Numbered from the stretch's first letter, positions 33,390-43,294 are shown. The stretch: DNA of 64,000 nt from Actinoplanes octamycinicus (GCF_014205225.1 NZ_JACHNB010000001.1:8475501-8539500), one strand, 5' to 3'. Notes: generated by a model not told the origin, from the sequence alone. Numbers and translations: made by a program.

Positions 33390-34588
33390 AGCACCGACCG
33401 GTAGACGGTCAGGGTGTCCTCGGCGATCCGGGCCCAGCTGAAGTGCTCCACGGCGCGGCGCCGGCCGGCCTTGCCCATCCGCTCGGCGAGCTGCGGGTCG
33501 GTGAGCACCCGGGTGAGCGTGGCGGCCAGGTCGGCGACGAACTTCTCCGGGTGCACCGGGGTGCCGGTGCCGTCCTCCACCTGCTCGATCGGGACCAGCA
33601 GGCCGGTCTCGCCGTCCGCCACCACCTCGGGGATGCCGCCGGTCGCGGTGGCGACCACCGCGGTCTCGCAGGCCATCGCCTCCAGGTTGACGATGCCCAT
33701 CGGCTCGTAGACGGACGGGCAGACGAAGACGGTGGCGTGCGTGAGGACCTGGATGACCTCCTGCTTGGGCAGCATCTCCTGCACCCAGATGACGCCTTCC
33801 GGGTCGCGGGCGGCGCGCAGGTCGTCAGCGAGCGCGGTGACCTCGGCGGCGATCTCGGGTGTGTCCGGCGCGCCGGCCAGCAGGATGATCTGCGCGTCGG
33901 CGGGCAGCGAGAGGCAGGCCCGCATCAGGTAGGGCAGGCCCTTCTGCCGGGTGATCCGGCCGACGAAGACCACGCTCGGCCGGTTCCGGTCGATGCCCAG
34001 CCGGTCCACCACGTCGGTGCCGTGGTCGGGCGAGTACAGCTCGGTGTCGATCCCGTTGTAGACCACGTGGATCTTGTCGGGGTCGACCGACGGGTACGCC
34101 TTGAGCACGTCGCGCCGCATCCCGCCGGAGACCGCGACGACCGCGTCGGCCGCCTCGATCGCGGTGCGCTCGCAGAACGAGGACAGCGCGTAGCCACCGC
34201 CGAGCTGCTCCGCCTTCCACGGGCGCAGCGGCTCCAGGCTGTGCGTGGTCACCACGTGCGGGATGCCGTGCAGCAGTTTCGCGGTGTACCCGGCGAAGTT
34301 CGCATACCAGGTGTGGCTGTGCACCACGTCGGCGCCGGCGCAGCCGGAAGCCATGGCGAGATTCACCCCCATGGTGCGCAGCGCGGCGTTCGCCCCGGCC
34401 AGCTCGGCCGGTTCCGGGTACGCCGTGACGCCCTCCTCGGAACGGGGGGCGCCGAAGCAGTGCACCCGCACGTCGGCGAGCCGCCGCAGGTCCCTGGTCA
34501 GGTATTCCAGGTGCACACCGGCGCCGCCGTACACCTCCGGCGGGTATTCACGGGTCAGGAGGTCCACACGCAGAGCCACGCACCGCAC
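33386..34588 (-). CDS. glgA: Glycogen synthase / maltose-1-phosphate synthase, GT4 type
   Basis: A 400-residue GT-B glycosyltransferase of the actinobacterial GlgA/GlgM group. The N-terminal domain has LTREYPPEVYGGAGVH and VHSHTWYANFAGY; the C-terminal domain has GRITRQKGLPYL and the donor-binding YEPMGIVNLEAMACETAVVAT. The mycobacterial ortholog (Rv1212c, GlgM) uses ADP-glucose from GlgC to make maltose-1-phosphate for alpha-glucan synthesis. The same job is likely here, with glgC transcribed from the other strand about 2.3 kb away. GTG starts at 34588, 34579 and 34567 are all possible; the conserved part begins at about LTREYPPE. It is co-transcribed with the GH10-like gene. Confidence 0.9.
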   Translation of the reverse strand: MRCVALRVDLLTREYPPEVYGGAGVHLEYLTRDLRRLADVRVHCFGAPRSEEGVTAYPEPAELAGANAALRTMGVNLAMASGCAGADVVHSHTWYANFAGYTAKLLHGIPHVVTTHSLEPLRPWKAEQLGGGYALSSFCERTAIEAADAVVAVSGGMRRDVLKAYPSVDPDKIHVVYNGIDTELYSPDHGTDVVDRLGIDRNRPSVVFVGRITRQKGLPYLMRACLSLPADAQIILLAGAPDTPEIAAEVTALADDLRAARDPEGVIWVQEMLPKQEVIQVLTHATVFVCPSVYEPMGIVNLEAMACETAVVATATGGIPEVVADGETGLLVPIEQVEDGTGTPVHPEKFVADLAATLTRVLTDPQLAERMGKAGRRRAVEHFSWARIAEDTLTVYRSVL

Positions 34589-34660
34589 AATAGCTCACCG
34601 CAACCGGGTGGGACCCGGTCGCGCACCCGGCCGGCAACCGTCCCGGGCTCCAATGACCAG

Positions 34661-36865
34661 GTGCGGAACCGGAGCAGCAGCGTGGCGTGGTGGTACGCCC
34701 TGGCGATCGGTGTGCTGGCGGTCACCGCCACGCAGCTGTTCGCCGCCGGCGGCCCGATCTTCTTCGTGATCCAGCTGGCCGGCGTCGCGCTGGTGCTGCG
34801 CCGGCGGTCGCATCCGGGCTGGCGGCTGCTGGCCGCCGGGCACGCCGCCGGGGTGCTGGCGATCGCCTTCTGGACGCTCGGCCCGGTCACCCCGAGCAAC
34901 ACCCCGCAGGGCCTGACCCTGGTCCCGCTCTACGCGCTGGCCGCGGCCGGCATGGTGCTGCTCACCCGCCGCCGGCGGCGGATCGCCAGCCCGGCCGAGC
35001 TCGGCGTCGAGGCCGGCGCGGTGGTCCTCGGGCTGGCCATGCTGGCCTGGTCGTTCGTGGTCCTGCCCTATCTCGGCGCGCCCGGCTACCAGCAGGTCAG
35101 CACCGCGTTGGCGGCGCTCTACGCGCTGGTCGACCTGGCTGTGCTGGGCGGCGCGCTGCGCGCCCTGACCGGCCCGTGGCGCACCCCGGCCCGGTTGCTC
35201 GGCGGGTCCGGGGCGGCGCTGCTCGCCGCCCACCTGCTGTACGCCGCGACCGACGGGGCGGGCACCGAGCCGTTCCTGCCCGGCGGCAGCTCGTTCCTGC
35301 TCATCCAGTACGCCGGGGTGCTGCTCACCGCCGCCGCCCTGCACCCGGCCGCGGACCGGCTGGGCGTCACCGAGCAGCACAGCGGCCGGAACAACCTGGC
35401 CGCGATCGTGGCGACCGCGATCGTCGGCCCGCTGCTCCCGGTGGTGAGCCGGCCCGGCGACCCGGTCCGGTACGTGCCGGCGGTGCTCACCGCGGCCCTG
35501 TGCGGGCTGCTGGTGCTGCGGATCTGGCTGCTGGCCCGGGTCGCCCAGCGGCACGCCCGGGACGCCGACGAGCGGGCGGCCGCGCTGCGCACCGCGGTCG
35601 ACGAGCAGGCCGCGTTGCAGCGGCGGCTGGCGTACCGGGCCGGGCACGACGCGCTGACCGGGCTGGCCAACCGGGAGCTGCTGCTGGAGCAGATGGCGCT
35701 GCCCAGCGTGCGGGACCGGCCGCACGCCCTGCTGCTCTGCTCGCTGGACGGGTTCAAGGAGGTCAACGACACCTACGGGCACCAGGTCGGCGACGAGGTG
35801 CTGCGTCAGCTGGCCGGGCGGCTGTTGCTGTTCGCGCCGGAGGCGCTGCTGGTGGCCCGGCTCGGCGGCGACGAGTTCGGGCTGCTGCTGACCGATCCGG
35901 ATCAGGCGGTGGCGCTGGCCGGGCGGGTGCTGGAGACGGTCGCCGCGGTTCCGGTGCTGGTGGGCGAGCGGCGGATCCACCTGACGGCCAGCGCGGGACT
36001 CGCTGACGGCGTACCGAAAAATCTCCTCGGCGACGCGGACCTCGCGCTGCGCGCGGCCAAACAGGCGGGCGGCGCCCGCCTGGCCCGGTTCGACGACTCG
36101 CTGCGCGCCCAGCAGAGCGAACGCGCCCGGATCGCCGCCGGGCTGCGCCAGGGTCTGGCGGACGGCTCGCTGTTCCTGGACTACCAGCCGGTGGTGGACC
36201 CGGCGACCGGCCGGATGACCGGGGTGGAGGCGCTGATGCGCTGGCGGCGCGGCGACGAGCTGGTGCCGCCCGTGGTGTTCATCCCGGTCGCCGAGCAGAC
36301 CGGGCTGATCGGCCAGGTCGGCCTGGTGGCGCTGCGGCTGGCCTGTGCCCGGGGCGCGGACTGGTACCGGCGGCACGGGGTCTACGTGACCGTGAACGTC
36401 TCCACCCACCAGCTGCGCGACCCGGACTTCGCGGACACCGTGCTGGGCGTGCTGGCCGAGACCGGGATGCCGGGCGCCGGCCTGGTCCTGGAGATCACCG
36501 AGTCGGTGCTGATCGACGCGGCCGACACCCCGGTGCTCGGGACGCTGCGTGAGCACGGCATCCGGATCGCCATCGACGACTTCGGCACCGGGTACTCGTC
36601 GCTCGCCTACCTGCGCCGGCTGCCGGTGGACATCCTGAAGATCGACCGCTCGTTCATCGACGACGTCAGCTTCACCCGGGCGATCCTGGAGCTGGCCCGC
36701 AGCCAGGACCTGGTCACGGTGGCCGAGGGGGTGGAGACGGCGAGTCAGGCGGCGCAGCTGCGGGACCTGCGGTGCGATCTCGTCCAGGGCTATCATTTCG
36801 GACGTCCGGGCCGTCCGGAGACGATCGAGTCACTGATGCGAGAGAGCAGCGCCACGGCGGCTTAA
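34661..36865 (+). CDS. Membrane GGDEF-EAL protein (degenerate GGDEF metal site)
   Basis: A 734-residue c-di-GMP protein. The N-terminal about 300 residues have around nine transmembrane helices. The GGDEF domain (about 320-480) keeps [11 protein letters not shown], but the first metal Asp of the DLDGFK motif is replaced ([14 protein letters not shown]), so cyclase activity is doubtful. The EAL domain (about 490-730) has [44 protein letters not shown] and VAEGVE, an apparently intact phosphodiesterase. GTG 34661 was chosen after the divergent glgA start; GTG 34682 is another option. It sits between glgA and glgC. Within the GGDEF domain GVPKN is encoded by a copy of the dispersed CGTACCGRAR motif with unusually AT-rich codons. 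Confidence 0.85.
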   Translation: MRNRSSSVAWWYALAIGVLAVTATQLFAAGGPIFFVIQLAGVALVLRRRSHPGWRLLAAGHAAGVLAIAFWTLGPVTPSNTPQGLTLVPLYALAAAGMVLLTRRRRRIASPAELGVEAGAVVLGLAMLAWSFVVLPYLGAPGYQQVSTALAALYALVDLAVLGGALRALTGPWRTPARLLGGSGAALLAAHLLYAATDGAGTEPFLPGGSSFLLIQYAGVLLTAAALHPAADRLGVTEQHSGRNNLAAIVATAIVGPLLPVVSRPGDPVRYVPAVLTAALCGLLVLRIWLLARVAQRHARDADERAAALRTAVDEQAALQRRLAYRAGHDALTGLANRELLLEQMALPSVRDRPHALLLCSLDGFKEVNDTYGHQVGDEVLRQLAGRLLLFAPEALLVARLGGDEFGLLLTDPDQAVALAGRVLETVAAVPVLVGERRIHLTASAGLADGVPKNLLGDADLALRAAKQAGGARLARFDDSLRAQQSERARIAAGLRQGLADGSLFLDYQPVVDPATGRMTGVEALMRWRRGDELVPPVVFIPVAEQTGLIGQVGLVALRLACARGADWYRRHGVYVTVNVSTHQLRDPDFADTVLGVLAETGMPGAGLVLEITESVLIDAADTPVLGTLREHGIRIAIDDFGTGYSSLAYLRRLPVDILKIDRSFIDDVSFTRAILELARSQDLVTVAEGVETASQAAQLRDLRCDLVQGYHFGRPGRPETIESLMRESSATAA

Positions 36866-36870
36866 CCAAA

Positions 36871-36895
36871 CTTCGCCACACTTTGGGTGGCGAAG
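36871..36895. terminator. Perfect 9-bp inverted repeat between GGDEF-EAL gene and glgC
   Basis: CTTCGCCAC (36871-36879), a 7-base loop and GTGGCGAAG (36887-36895) begin 5 bp after the stop of the GGDEF-EAL gene and end 28 bp before glgC. It may terminate the first gene. Because the glgC promoter must lie in the same 58 bp, a regulatory-operator role is equally possible. An AT-rich GATATTAG at 36906-36913 is a likely -10 region for glgC. Confidence 0.55.
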
Positions 36896-36923
36896 CGCAG
36901 GCGGGGATATTAGCGTCCTTGCC

Positions 36924-38156
36924 ATGGCTGTCAAGGTGCTTGCGATCGTTCTGGCCGGTGGAGAAGGCAAGCGCCTGATGCCCCTGACGGCGGACCGGGC
37001 CAAACCCGGTGTGCCCTTCGGCGGCATCTACCGGATGATCGATTTCGTCCTCTCGAACCTCGCCAACGCCGGCTATCTCAAGATCGTCGTGCTCACTCAG
37101 TACAAATCGCACTCGCTCGACCGGCACATCTCCAAGACCTGGCGGATGTCCACGCTGCTCGGCAACTACGTCACCCCGGTGCCGGCCCAGCAGCGGCTCG
37201 GCCCGCGCTGGTTCGCCGGCTCGGCCGACGCGATCTACCAGAGCCTCAACCTGATCAACGACGAGTCCCCGGACTACGTGATCGTCTTCGGCGCCGACCA
37301 CATCTACCGGATGGATCCGAAGCAGATGGTCAACGACCACATCGCCTCGGGCGCCGCGGTCACCGTCGCCGGGATCCGCCAGCCGCTCTCGCTCGCCGAC
37401 CAGTTCGGCGTGATCGAGGTCGGCCCGGACGGGCGCAAGATCTCCGCCTTCCGGGAGAAGCCACGGGACGCGGTCGGCCTGGCCGACTCCCCCGACGAGG
37501 TCTACGCGTCGATGGGCAACTACGTCTTCACCGCCCGCGCTCTGTGCGAGGCGGTCACCGCCGACGCGGAGAACCCGGACAGCAAGCACGACATGGGCGG
37601 CAACATCATCCCGATGCTGGTCGAGCGCGGCGAGGCGAACGTCTACGACTTCCGCGACAACGACGTGCCCGGCGCCACCGACCGCGACCGGGGTTACTGG
37701 CGGGACGTGGGGACGCTCGACTCGTTCTACGAGGCGCACATGGACCTGATCGCCACCCTGCCGATCTTCAACCTCTACAACCACGAGTGGCCGATCTTCA
37801 CGAACTACGGCTCGTGGCCGCCCGCCAAGTTCGTGCACGGCTACGACGACCGGCAGGGCCGGGCCATCGAGTCGATGATCTCCCCCGGTGTGGTGGTCTC
37901 CGGCGCCCTGGTCGAGCGCTCGATCATCTCGCCGAACGTGCGGGTCAACTCGTGGGCGCACGTCGAGGGCTCGGTGCTGATGGAGGGCGTCTCGGTGGGC
38001 CGCCGCTCGGTCATCCGCAACGCCATCATCGACAAGAACGTGAACATTCCGGAGGGCGCGCAGATCGGCGTCGACCTGGACCGGGACCGCAAGCTCTACA
38101 CGGTCAGCGACAACGGCATCGTGGTGATCGGCAAGAACCAGCGGATCGAGCTTTAA
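36924..38156 (+). CDS. glgC: Glucose-1-phosphate adenylyltransferase
   Basis: A 410-residue ADP-glucose pyrophosphorylase that makes ADP-glucose from glucose-1-phosphate and ATP. The nucleotidyltransferase domain opens [24 protein letters not shown], and GADHIYRMD supplies the catalytic Asp. FREKP and the left-handed beta-helix C-terminus ([19 protein letters not shown] onward) match the family. Length is typical. Its product feeds the GlgA/GlgM encoded on the opposite strand. A GGDEF-EAL gene lies on each side, the second starting only 29 bp after the glgC stop, so c-di-GMP signalling and glucan synthesis are physically linked here. Confidence 0.95.
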   Translation: MAVKVLAIVLAGGEGKRLMPLTADRAKPGVPFGGIYRMIDFVLSNLANAGYLKIVVLTQYKSHSLDRHISKTWRMSTLLGNYVTPVPAQQRLGPRWFAGSADAIYQSLNLINDESPDYVIVFGADHIYRMDPKQMVNDHIASGAAVTVAGIRQPLSLADQFGVIEVGPDGRKISAFREKPRDAVGLADSPDEVYASMGNYVFTARALCEAVTADAENPDSKHDMGGNIIPMLVERGEANVYDFRDNDVPGATDRDRGYWRDVGTLDSFYEAHMDLIATLPIFNLYNHEWPIFTNYGSWPPAKFVHGYDDRQGRAIESMISPGVVVSGALVERSIISPNVRVNSWAHVEGSVLMEGVSVGRRSVIRNAIIDKNVNIPEGAQIGVDLDRDRKLYTVSDNGIVVIGKNQRIEL

Positions 38157-38185
38157 CCGGCGTCCCCGGTGCCGATATCGACTAT

Positions 38186-40393
38186 GTGAGCGACGACGTC
38201 GCCCGGGCGGCGTGGCTGCTCGTCGCGGGCAGCGTGCCCGCCGCCGCCCTGGTGGTGGCCGGCGGTCACGGCGCCGGCTCGGTGGCGTACCTGATCGGGG
38301 TCCTGATCTGCGTCGTCGCCGGCGGCATCGGGATTCACCGCAACCTGTCCGCCGGGCACCGGCGGCCGTGGCTGTTCCTGCTGGCCGCGCAGGCGGTGTC
38401 GCTGGTCGGCGAGACGAGCCGGATGCTGCTGCACGTCGTGCTGCTGCCGAACCTGGCGGTGTTGGCCAGCTACCTGCTGCTCGCCGCCGGCGTCCTCGAC
38501 CTGCTGCGGCGCAGCCGGGCCGCGGACGACGAACCCGCCCGGGTCGACGCCGTCCTGCTCGGCGTCGGGTCGGTGCTGGTGGCCTGGTCGCTGTGGATCG
38601 AGCCGTGGGTGGCCGGTGACGACACCCACTGGCAGAACCTGATCGCCGCGGCGCTGCCGCTGGTGGCTGCGGTCCTGCTGATGACCGTGCTGCCGATGCT
38701 GCTGCTGGGCCGGGCCGGCACGCCCGCGCTGTGGTTGTTCACCGGCAGCGGGCTGGCGCTGCTGACCGCCGACATCGTGCTGGCCGTCCGCGGCTGGTTC
38801 GCCACCGGGCCGGACGCCGTCCCGCTGACCGTGATCGGGGCGATCTCGCTGGTCGCCTACGCCGCGAACTCCGCCTGCATGCTGCACCCGACCGTGGCGG
38901 TGCTGACCCGGCGGGTCGAGGGCCGGACCCGGCGGCTGCGGGCGTCCCGGACCGCGGCGATCGCCGCCGCGCTCTGCGCGCCCACCGTGCTGGCCGTCGT
39001 CGCGCCCCCGGCCGGCCCCCGGTTCGCCCTGATCCGGGCGGTCCTGTCGATCGCCCTGATCGCCACCGCGGTGTCCCGCATCGTCCGCTCCAACAACTCC
39101 CGGGACCGCGCCGAGCGGCAGGCCCGCTGGCAGGCCCAGCACGACGCGCTGACCGGCCTGCCGAACCGCGACCTGCTGGTCGCCACGATCGCCGGCTGGC
39201 CCGCGGCCGGCGTGCTCTACCTGGACCTGGACCGGTTCCGGCTGATCAACGACCACTGGGGGCACGAGGTCGGCGACGAGCTGCTCCGGGCGGTCGCCGC
39301 CCGGATCGCCGGTGAGGTGCGCGCCGAGGACCTGGTCTGCCGGGTCGGCGGCGACGAGTTCATCGTCGCGGTGGCCGGCCCGCCGGGCGCGTCGACGCGG
39401 GCCGACGCCGAGGCGCTGGCCGCACGGCTGCTCACCGTGCTGGCCGAGCCGGTGCCGCTGTCCGTCGGCGCGGTCGACGTCACCGCCTCGATCGGCATCG
39501 CGCACTCCGCGCGGCGGCCGGACCCGGTGGAGCTGCTGCGCGACGCGGACACCGCGGCGTACCGGGCCAAGGATGCCGGCCGCAACCGGGCCGAGGTCTT
39601 CGACCCGGCGCTGCGCGAGCAGGTGCGCACCCGGATGGTGCTGGAACGGGCGCTGCGCGGCGCCCTCAGCAACGACGAACTGTCCGTGCACTACCAGCCG
39701 ATCGTCGACCTGCGGACCGGGCGGGTGGACGGCCACGAGGCGCTGATGCGCTGGACACACCCCGAGCTGGGCGCGGTGTCGCCGGTCGACTTCATCCCGG
39801 TCGCCGAGGACACCGGGCTGATCGTCGCGGCCGGCGGGTGGCTGCTGGAAGAAGCCGCCACCCGCCTGCAGCAGTGGCGGGCCGCCGACCCCGCGCTGCA
39901 CGTCTCGGTCAACCTGGCCGTCCGCCAACTCCTCGAACCGGGCCTGGCCGACCGGGTCCGCGACACCCTGACCCGCACCGGCCTGCCCCCGTCCGGCCTC
40001 TGGCTGGAGGTCACCGAATCCGGCCTGATGACCGATCTGGACACCTGCCTGGACGTGCTGCACCAGCTGCGCGCCCTCGGCGTCACGCTGTGCATCGACG
40101 ACTTCGGCACCGGCTACTCCTCGCTGAACTACCTGCAGCGCCTGCCGGTCGCGATCGTCAAGGTGGATCGCGCGTTCATCGCGGGGGTCGGCGAGGGCGG
40201 CGCCAACGAACCGATCGTCCGGGCGGTGCTGGCCATGTCGCAGGCGCTGGGGCACCGGGTGGTCGCGGAGGGGGTGGAGACCGCGGTGCAGCGGGACTGG
40301 CTGCGGGCCAACGGGTGCGACTTCGGTCAGGGCTGGCTCTACGGCCGTCCGGTCCCCGCCCCCGAGGTCCGCCAGTCGGTCACCGTCCGCTGA
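38186..40393 (+). CDS. Membrane GGDEF-EAL protein downstream of glgC
   Basis: A 735-residue c-di-GMP protein with about nine transmembrane helices in the first 300 residues. The GGDEF domain (about 320-475) is intact: VLYLDLDRFRLINDHWGHEVGDE and RVGGDEFIVAV. The EAL domain (about 485-730) is also intact: [49 protein letters not shown] and VAEGVE. It could make and degrade c-di-GMP depending on its membrane sensor. GTG 38186 was chosen; it follows the glgC stop by 29 bp without a terminator, so co-transcription with glgC is likely. It resembles the 34661 protein in size and domain order and is probably an old tandem duplicate with diverged N-terminus. Confidence 0.86.
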   Translation: MSDDVARAAWLLVAGSVPAAALVVAGGHGAGSVAYLIGVLICVVAGGIGIHRNLSAGHRRPWLFLLAAQAVSLVGETSRMLLHVVLLPNLAVLASYLLLAAGVLDLLRRSRAADDEPARVDAVLLGVGSVLVAWSLWIEPWVAGDDTHWQNLIAAALPLVAAVLLMTVLPMLLLGRAGTPALWLFTGSGLALLTADIVLAVRGWFATGPDAVPLTVIGAISLVAYAANSACMLHPTVAVLTRRVEGRTRRLRASRTAAIAAALCAPTVLAVVAPPAGPRFALIRAVLSIALIATAVSRIVRSNNSRDRAERQARWQAQHDALTGLPNRDLLVATIAGWPAAGVLYLDLDRFRLINDHWGHEVGDELLRAVAARIAGEVRAEDLVCRVGGDEFIVAVAGPPGASTRADAEALAARLLTVLAEPVPLSVGAVDVTASIGIAHSARRPDPVELLRDADTAAYRAKDAGRNRAEVFDPALREQVRTRMVLERALRGALSNDELSVHYQPIVDLRTGRVDGHEALMRWTHPELGAVSPVDFIPVAEDTGLIVAAGGWLLEEAATRLQQWRAADPALHVSVNLAVRQLLEPGLADRVRDTLTRTGLPPSGLWLEVTESGLMTDLDTCLDVLHQLRALGVTLCIDDFGTGYSSLNYLQRLPVAIVKVDRAFIAGVGEGGANEPIVRAVLAMSQALGHRVVAEGVETAVQRDWLRANGCDFGQGWLYGRPVPAPEVRQSVTVR

Positions 40394-40509
40394 TCTTCCG
40401 TCAAGATCCGCTTTCGGTACGACCGGAGCGCCCGTCCGCAAATGATCGCCCGCCCGCACCCTCCGCCAGGCCCGCCGTCGCTCACGGCCGCAGCGCGCCC
40501 CCGCCCTCC

Positions 40510-40990
40510 GGCTGGGCGTCACGGGTCCTTCAACCCTGGCGAGACACCCGCCAGGCCCAGCCCGCAAACCTCCGCGAGACCCGCCGCTACCCGCGATCGC
40601 AGCGCGCCCCCGCTCTCCGGCTGGGCGTCACGGGTCCCTCAACCGTGACGAGACACCCGCCAGGCCCAGCCCGCGAACCTCCGCGAGAGCCGCCGTTGCC
40701 CACGACCGCAGCGCGCCCCCGCCCTCCGGCTGGGCCTGGCGGGTGTCTCAACCGAGGCGAGACACCCGCCAGGCCCAGCCCGCGAACCTCCGCGAGACCC
40801 GCCGTTGCTCGCGACCGCAGCGCGCCCCCCGCCCTCCGGCTGGGCGTCACGGGTCCCTCAACCATGACGAGACACCCGCCAGGCCCAGCCCGCAAACCTC
40901 CGCGAGAGCCGCCGTTGCCCACGACCGCAGCGCGCCCCCGCCCTCCGGCTGGGCGTCACGGGTCCCTCAATGGGGCTGAGACACCCCTCA
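40510..40990. repeat. Second array of the palindromic element, 109-bp units
   Basis: Units begin at 40510, 40619, 40728, 40838 and 40947. Each has a 53-bp core (first 40510-40562) starting GGCTGGGCGTCACGGGTCC and ending GAGACACCCG, then CCAGGCCCAGCC; GGCTGGG pairs with CCCAGCC. This is the core of the array at 4962 with a different spacer (CGCAAACCTCCGCGAGA and CACGACCGCAGCGCGCCC). The fifth unit is cut after GAGACACCCC by the insertion of the IS copy at 40991. The 117 bp from the gene end at 40393 hold one dispersed CGTACCGRAR motif and no gene. Confidence 0.93.
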
Positions 40991-41101
40991 GAGGGCGGTT
41001 CGAGATTTTCGGGTTGATCTATGCGTTGAGTCCGTTTGGAGATCGTTCTGCGGGTTCGCTGTAGATAGTGATCACTCGATGACGTGAAAGGGGAATGACC
41101 A

Positions 41102-41966
41102 TTGCGACCGGCCACGTCGCTGCGGCGTTGGCCGGTCATGGGTGATCGAAAGCCGTACCCGAGCGACGTGACGGACGAGCAGTGGGCACTGATCTGGCCA
41201 TTCCTGGACGCGTGGCGGTCCGGCCGTGTCTCGTTCGCCGGCCGGCAGGGTGAACAGGATCTGCCGGAGGTCGTGAACGCGATCCTGTATCAGAACCGGA
41301 CCGGCTGTCAGTGGGCGTACCTGCCGCGCGACCTGCCGCAGAAACCGGTGACTACTACTACTTCGCGTTGTGGCGTGAGGATGGCACGGAACAGGCGATT
41401 CATGACCTGCTGCGTGGTCAGGCGCGCGAGAAGGCCGGCCGCGCCGAGGATCCGAGCGCGGTCGCGGTGGACACCCAGTCGATCCGGGCGGCGAACCACG
41501 TCCCGGCCGCCACGACGGGAAAAGACGCAGGCAAGAGGGTGCCCGCCGCAAGCGTGGCCTGGCCGTGGACGCCCTGGGTCTGATCATCGCCGTGGTGGTC
41601 ACCGCTGCGAGCGTCACCGACAACGCGATCGGCATCAAGCTGCTCGACAAGGTCGCCGAGCACACCCCGACGGTGACAGCGGCCTGGGTGGACGCCGGGT
41701 TCAAGCAGGACGTCGGTGTGCACGGCGCAGTCCTGGGCATCGACGTGCAGGTCGTCAAACGCTCCGACGCCCAGCCCGGATTCGTGCCGGTCAAGAAGCG
41801 GTGGATAGTCGAGCAGGTTTACGGCACCCTGATGCTGCACCGGCGGCTGGCCCGCGAGTACGAGAGCCGGCCCGAATCGAGCGTGTCGCGTACGTTGTGG
41901 GCGTCGATGGCGAACATGGTGCGCCGGTTGACCGGCACCAGCACCCCCACCTGGCGACACGGATAG
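41102..41966 (+). pseudogene. Frameshifted IS5-family transposase
   Basis: Compared with the intact copy at 44771-45601, this transposase is split into three frames. The first part (41138-41343, MGDRKPYPSDVTDEQWALIW) ends in TGCQWAYLPRDLPQK. A frameshift near 41345 moves the YYYFALWREDGTEQ part into another frame (about 41345-41540). A second shift near 41540 moves the catalytic core (MDALGLIIAVVVTAASV to 41966) into a third. The segment VDTQSIRAANHVPAATTGKD, with the first catalytic Asp, lies in the middle frame. The element could only move if another copy supplied transposase. Confidence 0.9.
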
Positions 41967-41976
41967 CGGCCCGCGT

Positions 41977-42384
41977 ATGCACCTCGACACGATCCTCGGC
42001 CTGATCACCGAACGCGAGAACACCGCCACCGCGACCGCCGAGCGGCTGCGTGAGCAGATCAGCCTGCTCACTACCGAACTCGCCCGCATCGACCAAGACC
42101 TGGCCGACCTCGCCACCACCCGTAGCACCCTGCAGAACCTTGCCGCGGCTGAGTTCACCGCCGATGACCCGACCGTGATCAGCTCCGCCTAACAACAGAT
42201 CCTCGCCGTCTTGAAGACCACGACCGCCAGCATGCGCGCCAAGGACATCTGCCTCGCCCTCGACATCGAACCGCTCCCGAAGCACGTCGAAGGAGCCCGC
42301 GCGAAGCTAAAACGCCTGGTCAACCGTGAACTCGTAATCGAGACCCAGCCCGGCATATTCACACTCATCCCGAAACGGACCTAA
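41977..42384 (+). pseudogene. IS accessory gene, nonsense-mutated copy
   Basis: Homologous to the intact 135-codon gene at 44354-44761. The first 71 codons are open (MHLDTILGLITERENTATATAE). A TAA at 42190-42192 then replaces the Tyr codon that follows PTIVSAA in the other copy. After it the frame continues to match (QQILAVLKTTTASMRAKDIC) up to the normal stop at 42382-42384. A single nonsense substitution therefore inactivates it; in vivo it would give only the coiled-coil half. Confidence 0.9.
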
Positions 42385-42549
42385 TCTTCCTTACCGCCCG
42401 CTCACATGCCGCCGATCGTGCGCGGGCCGAACAGGGCGCCGTGCGCCCCGGTTGTACCGGACCAATACCGAGGACAACCGGAACGCCCGTGCTCGTCGTC
42501 GTCACCTACCGCCGCGCCGGCAGTTGAACGGGACCGCTGTCCGCCGCTG

Positions 42550-43092
42550 TCAGGGCATGCGGACCAGTACCCAGTGCTGGTTGGTGGCCGCGTCCCGGTT
42601 GGACGAGCACGTCCAGGCCAGGATCGCCGTTCCCGGAGTTCCGCCGGTGTAGCTCTGGTCGAGACACTTGTTGGTCTTCCCGTTCCCCAGCATGATCGTG
42701 TTTTGCGAGGTCACCCAGCTCGCGTACCAGAGGTCGTTCATACCGGACCCACACCGGTAAGCGATGACATTGGAATGTTCGACGTTGTTGGAGAAATCCT
42801 GGTTGAGACACTGACCGCTGCGGACATTCTCCAGGTAGAACCAGAGGCTGCTGCCGGCCGAAGACGCTCGCAGCTGCCACTTCTGGTTGGTGCCGTAGTT
42901 GCAGGTCCAGGCGTAGACCTGCGGGCGCGCGACCCCACCGGTGTAGTTCTGGTCGAGGCAGTTCCCGGACAAGGCGTTGACGATGAAGTAGTAACCTTCC
43001 GGCGGCGCGGCGGCGGCCGGCGACGCGGCAACCACGACCGAGCCGGTCACGGCCACCACGAGCATGGACAGAAAGCTGAGCAGTCGCTTCAC
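42550..43092 (-). CDS. Secreted ricin-B-type lectin
   Basis: A 180-residue exported beta-trefoil protein. A Sec signal peptide (MKRLLSFLSMLVVAVTGSVV, cleavage likely after SPAAAA near residue 29) precedes a single RICIN domain. Three repeats carry CLDQNYTGG/CLNQDFS/CLDQSYTGG and the QxW-type positions NQKW, NDLW and NQHW. Each repeat has paired cysteines. Such domains bind galactose- or xylan-type sugars and are usually attached to secreted hydrolases; a free-standing one is less common. It lies between the two inverted IS copies, with a divergent truncated protease upstream. Codon use looks somewhat less G+C-biased than in neighbouring core genes, consistent with acquisition with the island. 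Confidence 0.9.
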   Translation of the reverse strand: MKRLLSFLSMLVVAVTGSVVVAASPAAAAPPEGYYFIVNALSGNCLDQNYTGGVARPQVYAWTCNYGTNQKWQLRASSAGSSLWFYLENVRSGQCLNQDFSNNVEHSNVIAYRCGSGMNDLWYASWVTSQNTIMLGNGKTNKCLDQSYTGGTPGTAILAWTCSSNRDAATNQHWVLVRMP

Positions 43093-43294
43093 GATTCAAT
43101 CCCCGTTCAGTACGTCAGGCGAATATATGATCACTTCCCGCCACCGCGCTGCCCCGCTTCCGGCTCATGGCACCGGTACGTCCCCGAGGCAGGCCGTCGG
43201 GTGACCGAGGTTCTGCCGGCAGCCACGCGCTGCTGACGTTTGACCGTTCCTCAGCGGCCACTGTTCGTGAGAGTGTCACGGCTGGGAGGTCACC

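Larger units (their letters stand above)
40991..42401 (+). mobile_element. IS5-type element, copy 1 (decayed)
   Basis: A 1411-bp insertion sequence. The left end reads GAGGGCGGTTCG and the right end, read inward, GCGGGCGGTAAGG, giving an imperfect terminal inverted repeat G-A/C-GGGCGGT. TCA flanks both ends (40988-40990 and 42402-42404), a TNA-type 3-bp target duplication as in several IS5 subgroups. It carries a frameshifted transposase gene and a nonsense-mutated accessory gene. It is inserted in the fifth unit of the palindromic array. It is inverted relative to copy 2 at 44337-45750, which has nearly the same length (1414 bp). Confidence 0.85.

Noticed and set aside
33443..34660. Long N-terminal extension of the GGDEF-EAL frame
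   Set aside because: It is antisense to glgA; the membrane-protein sequence begins at about 34661.
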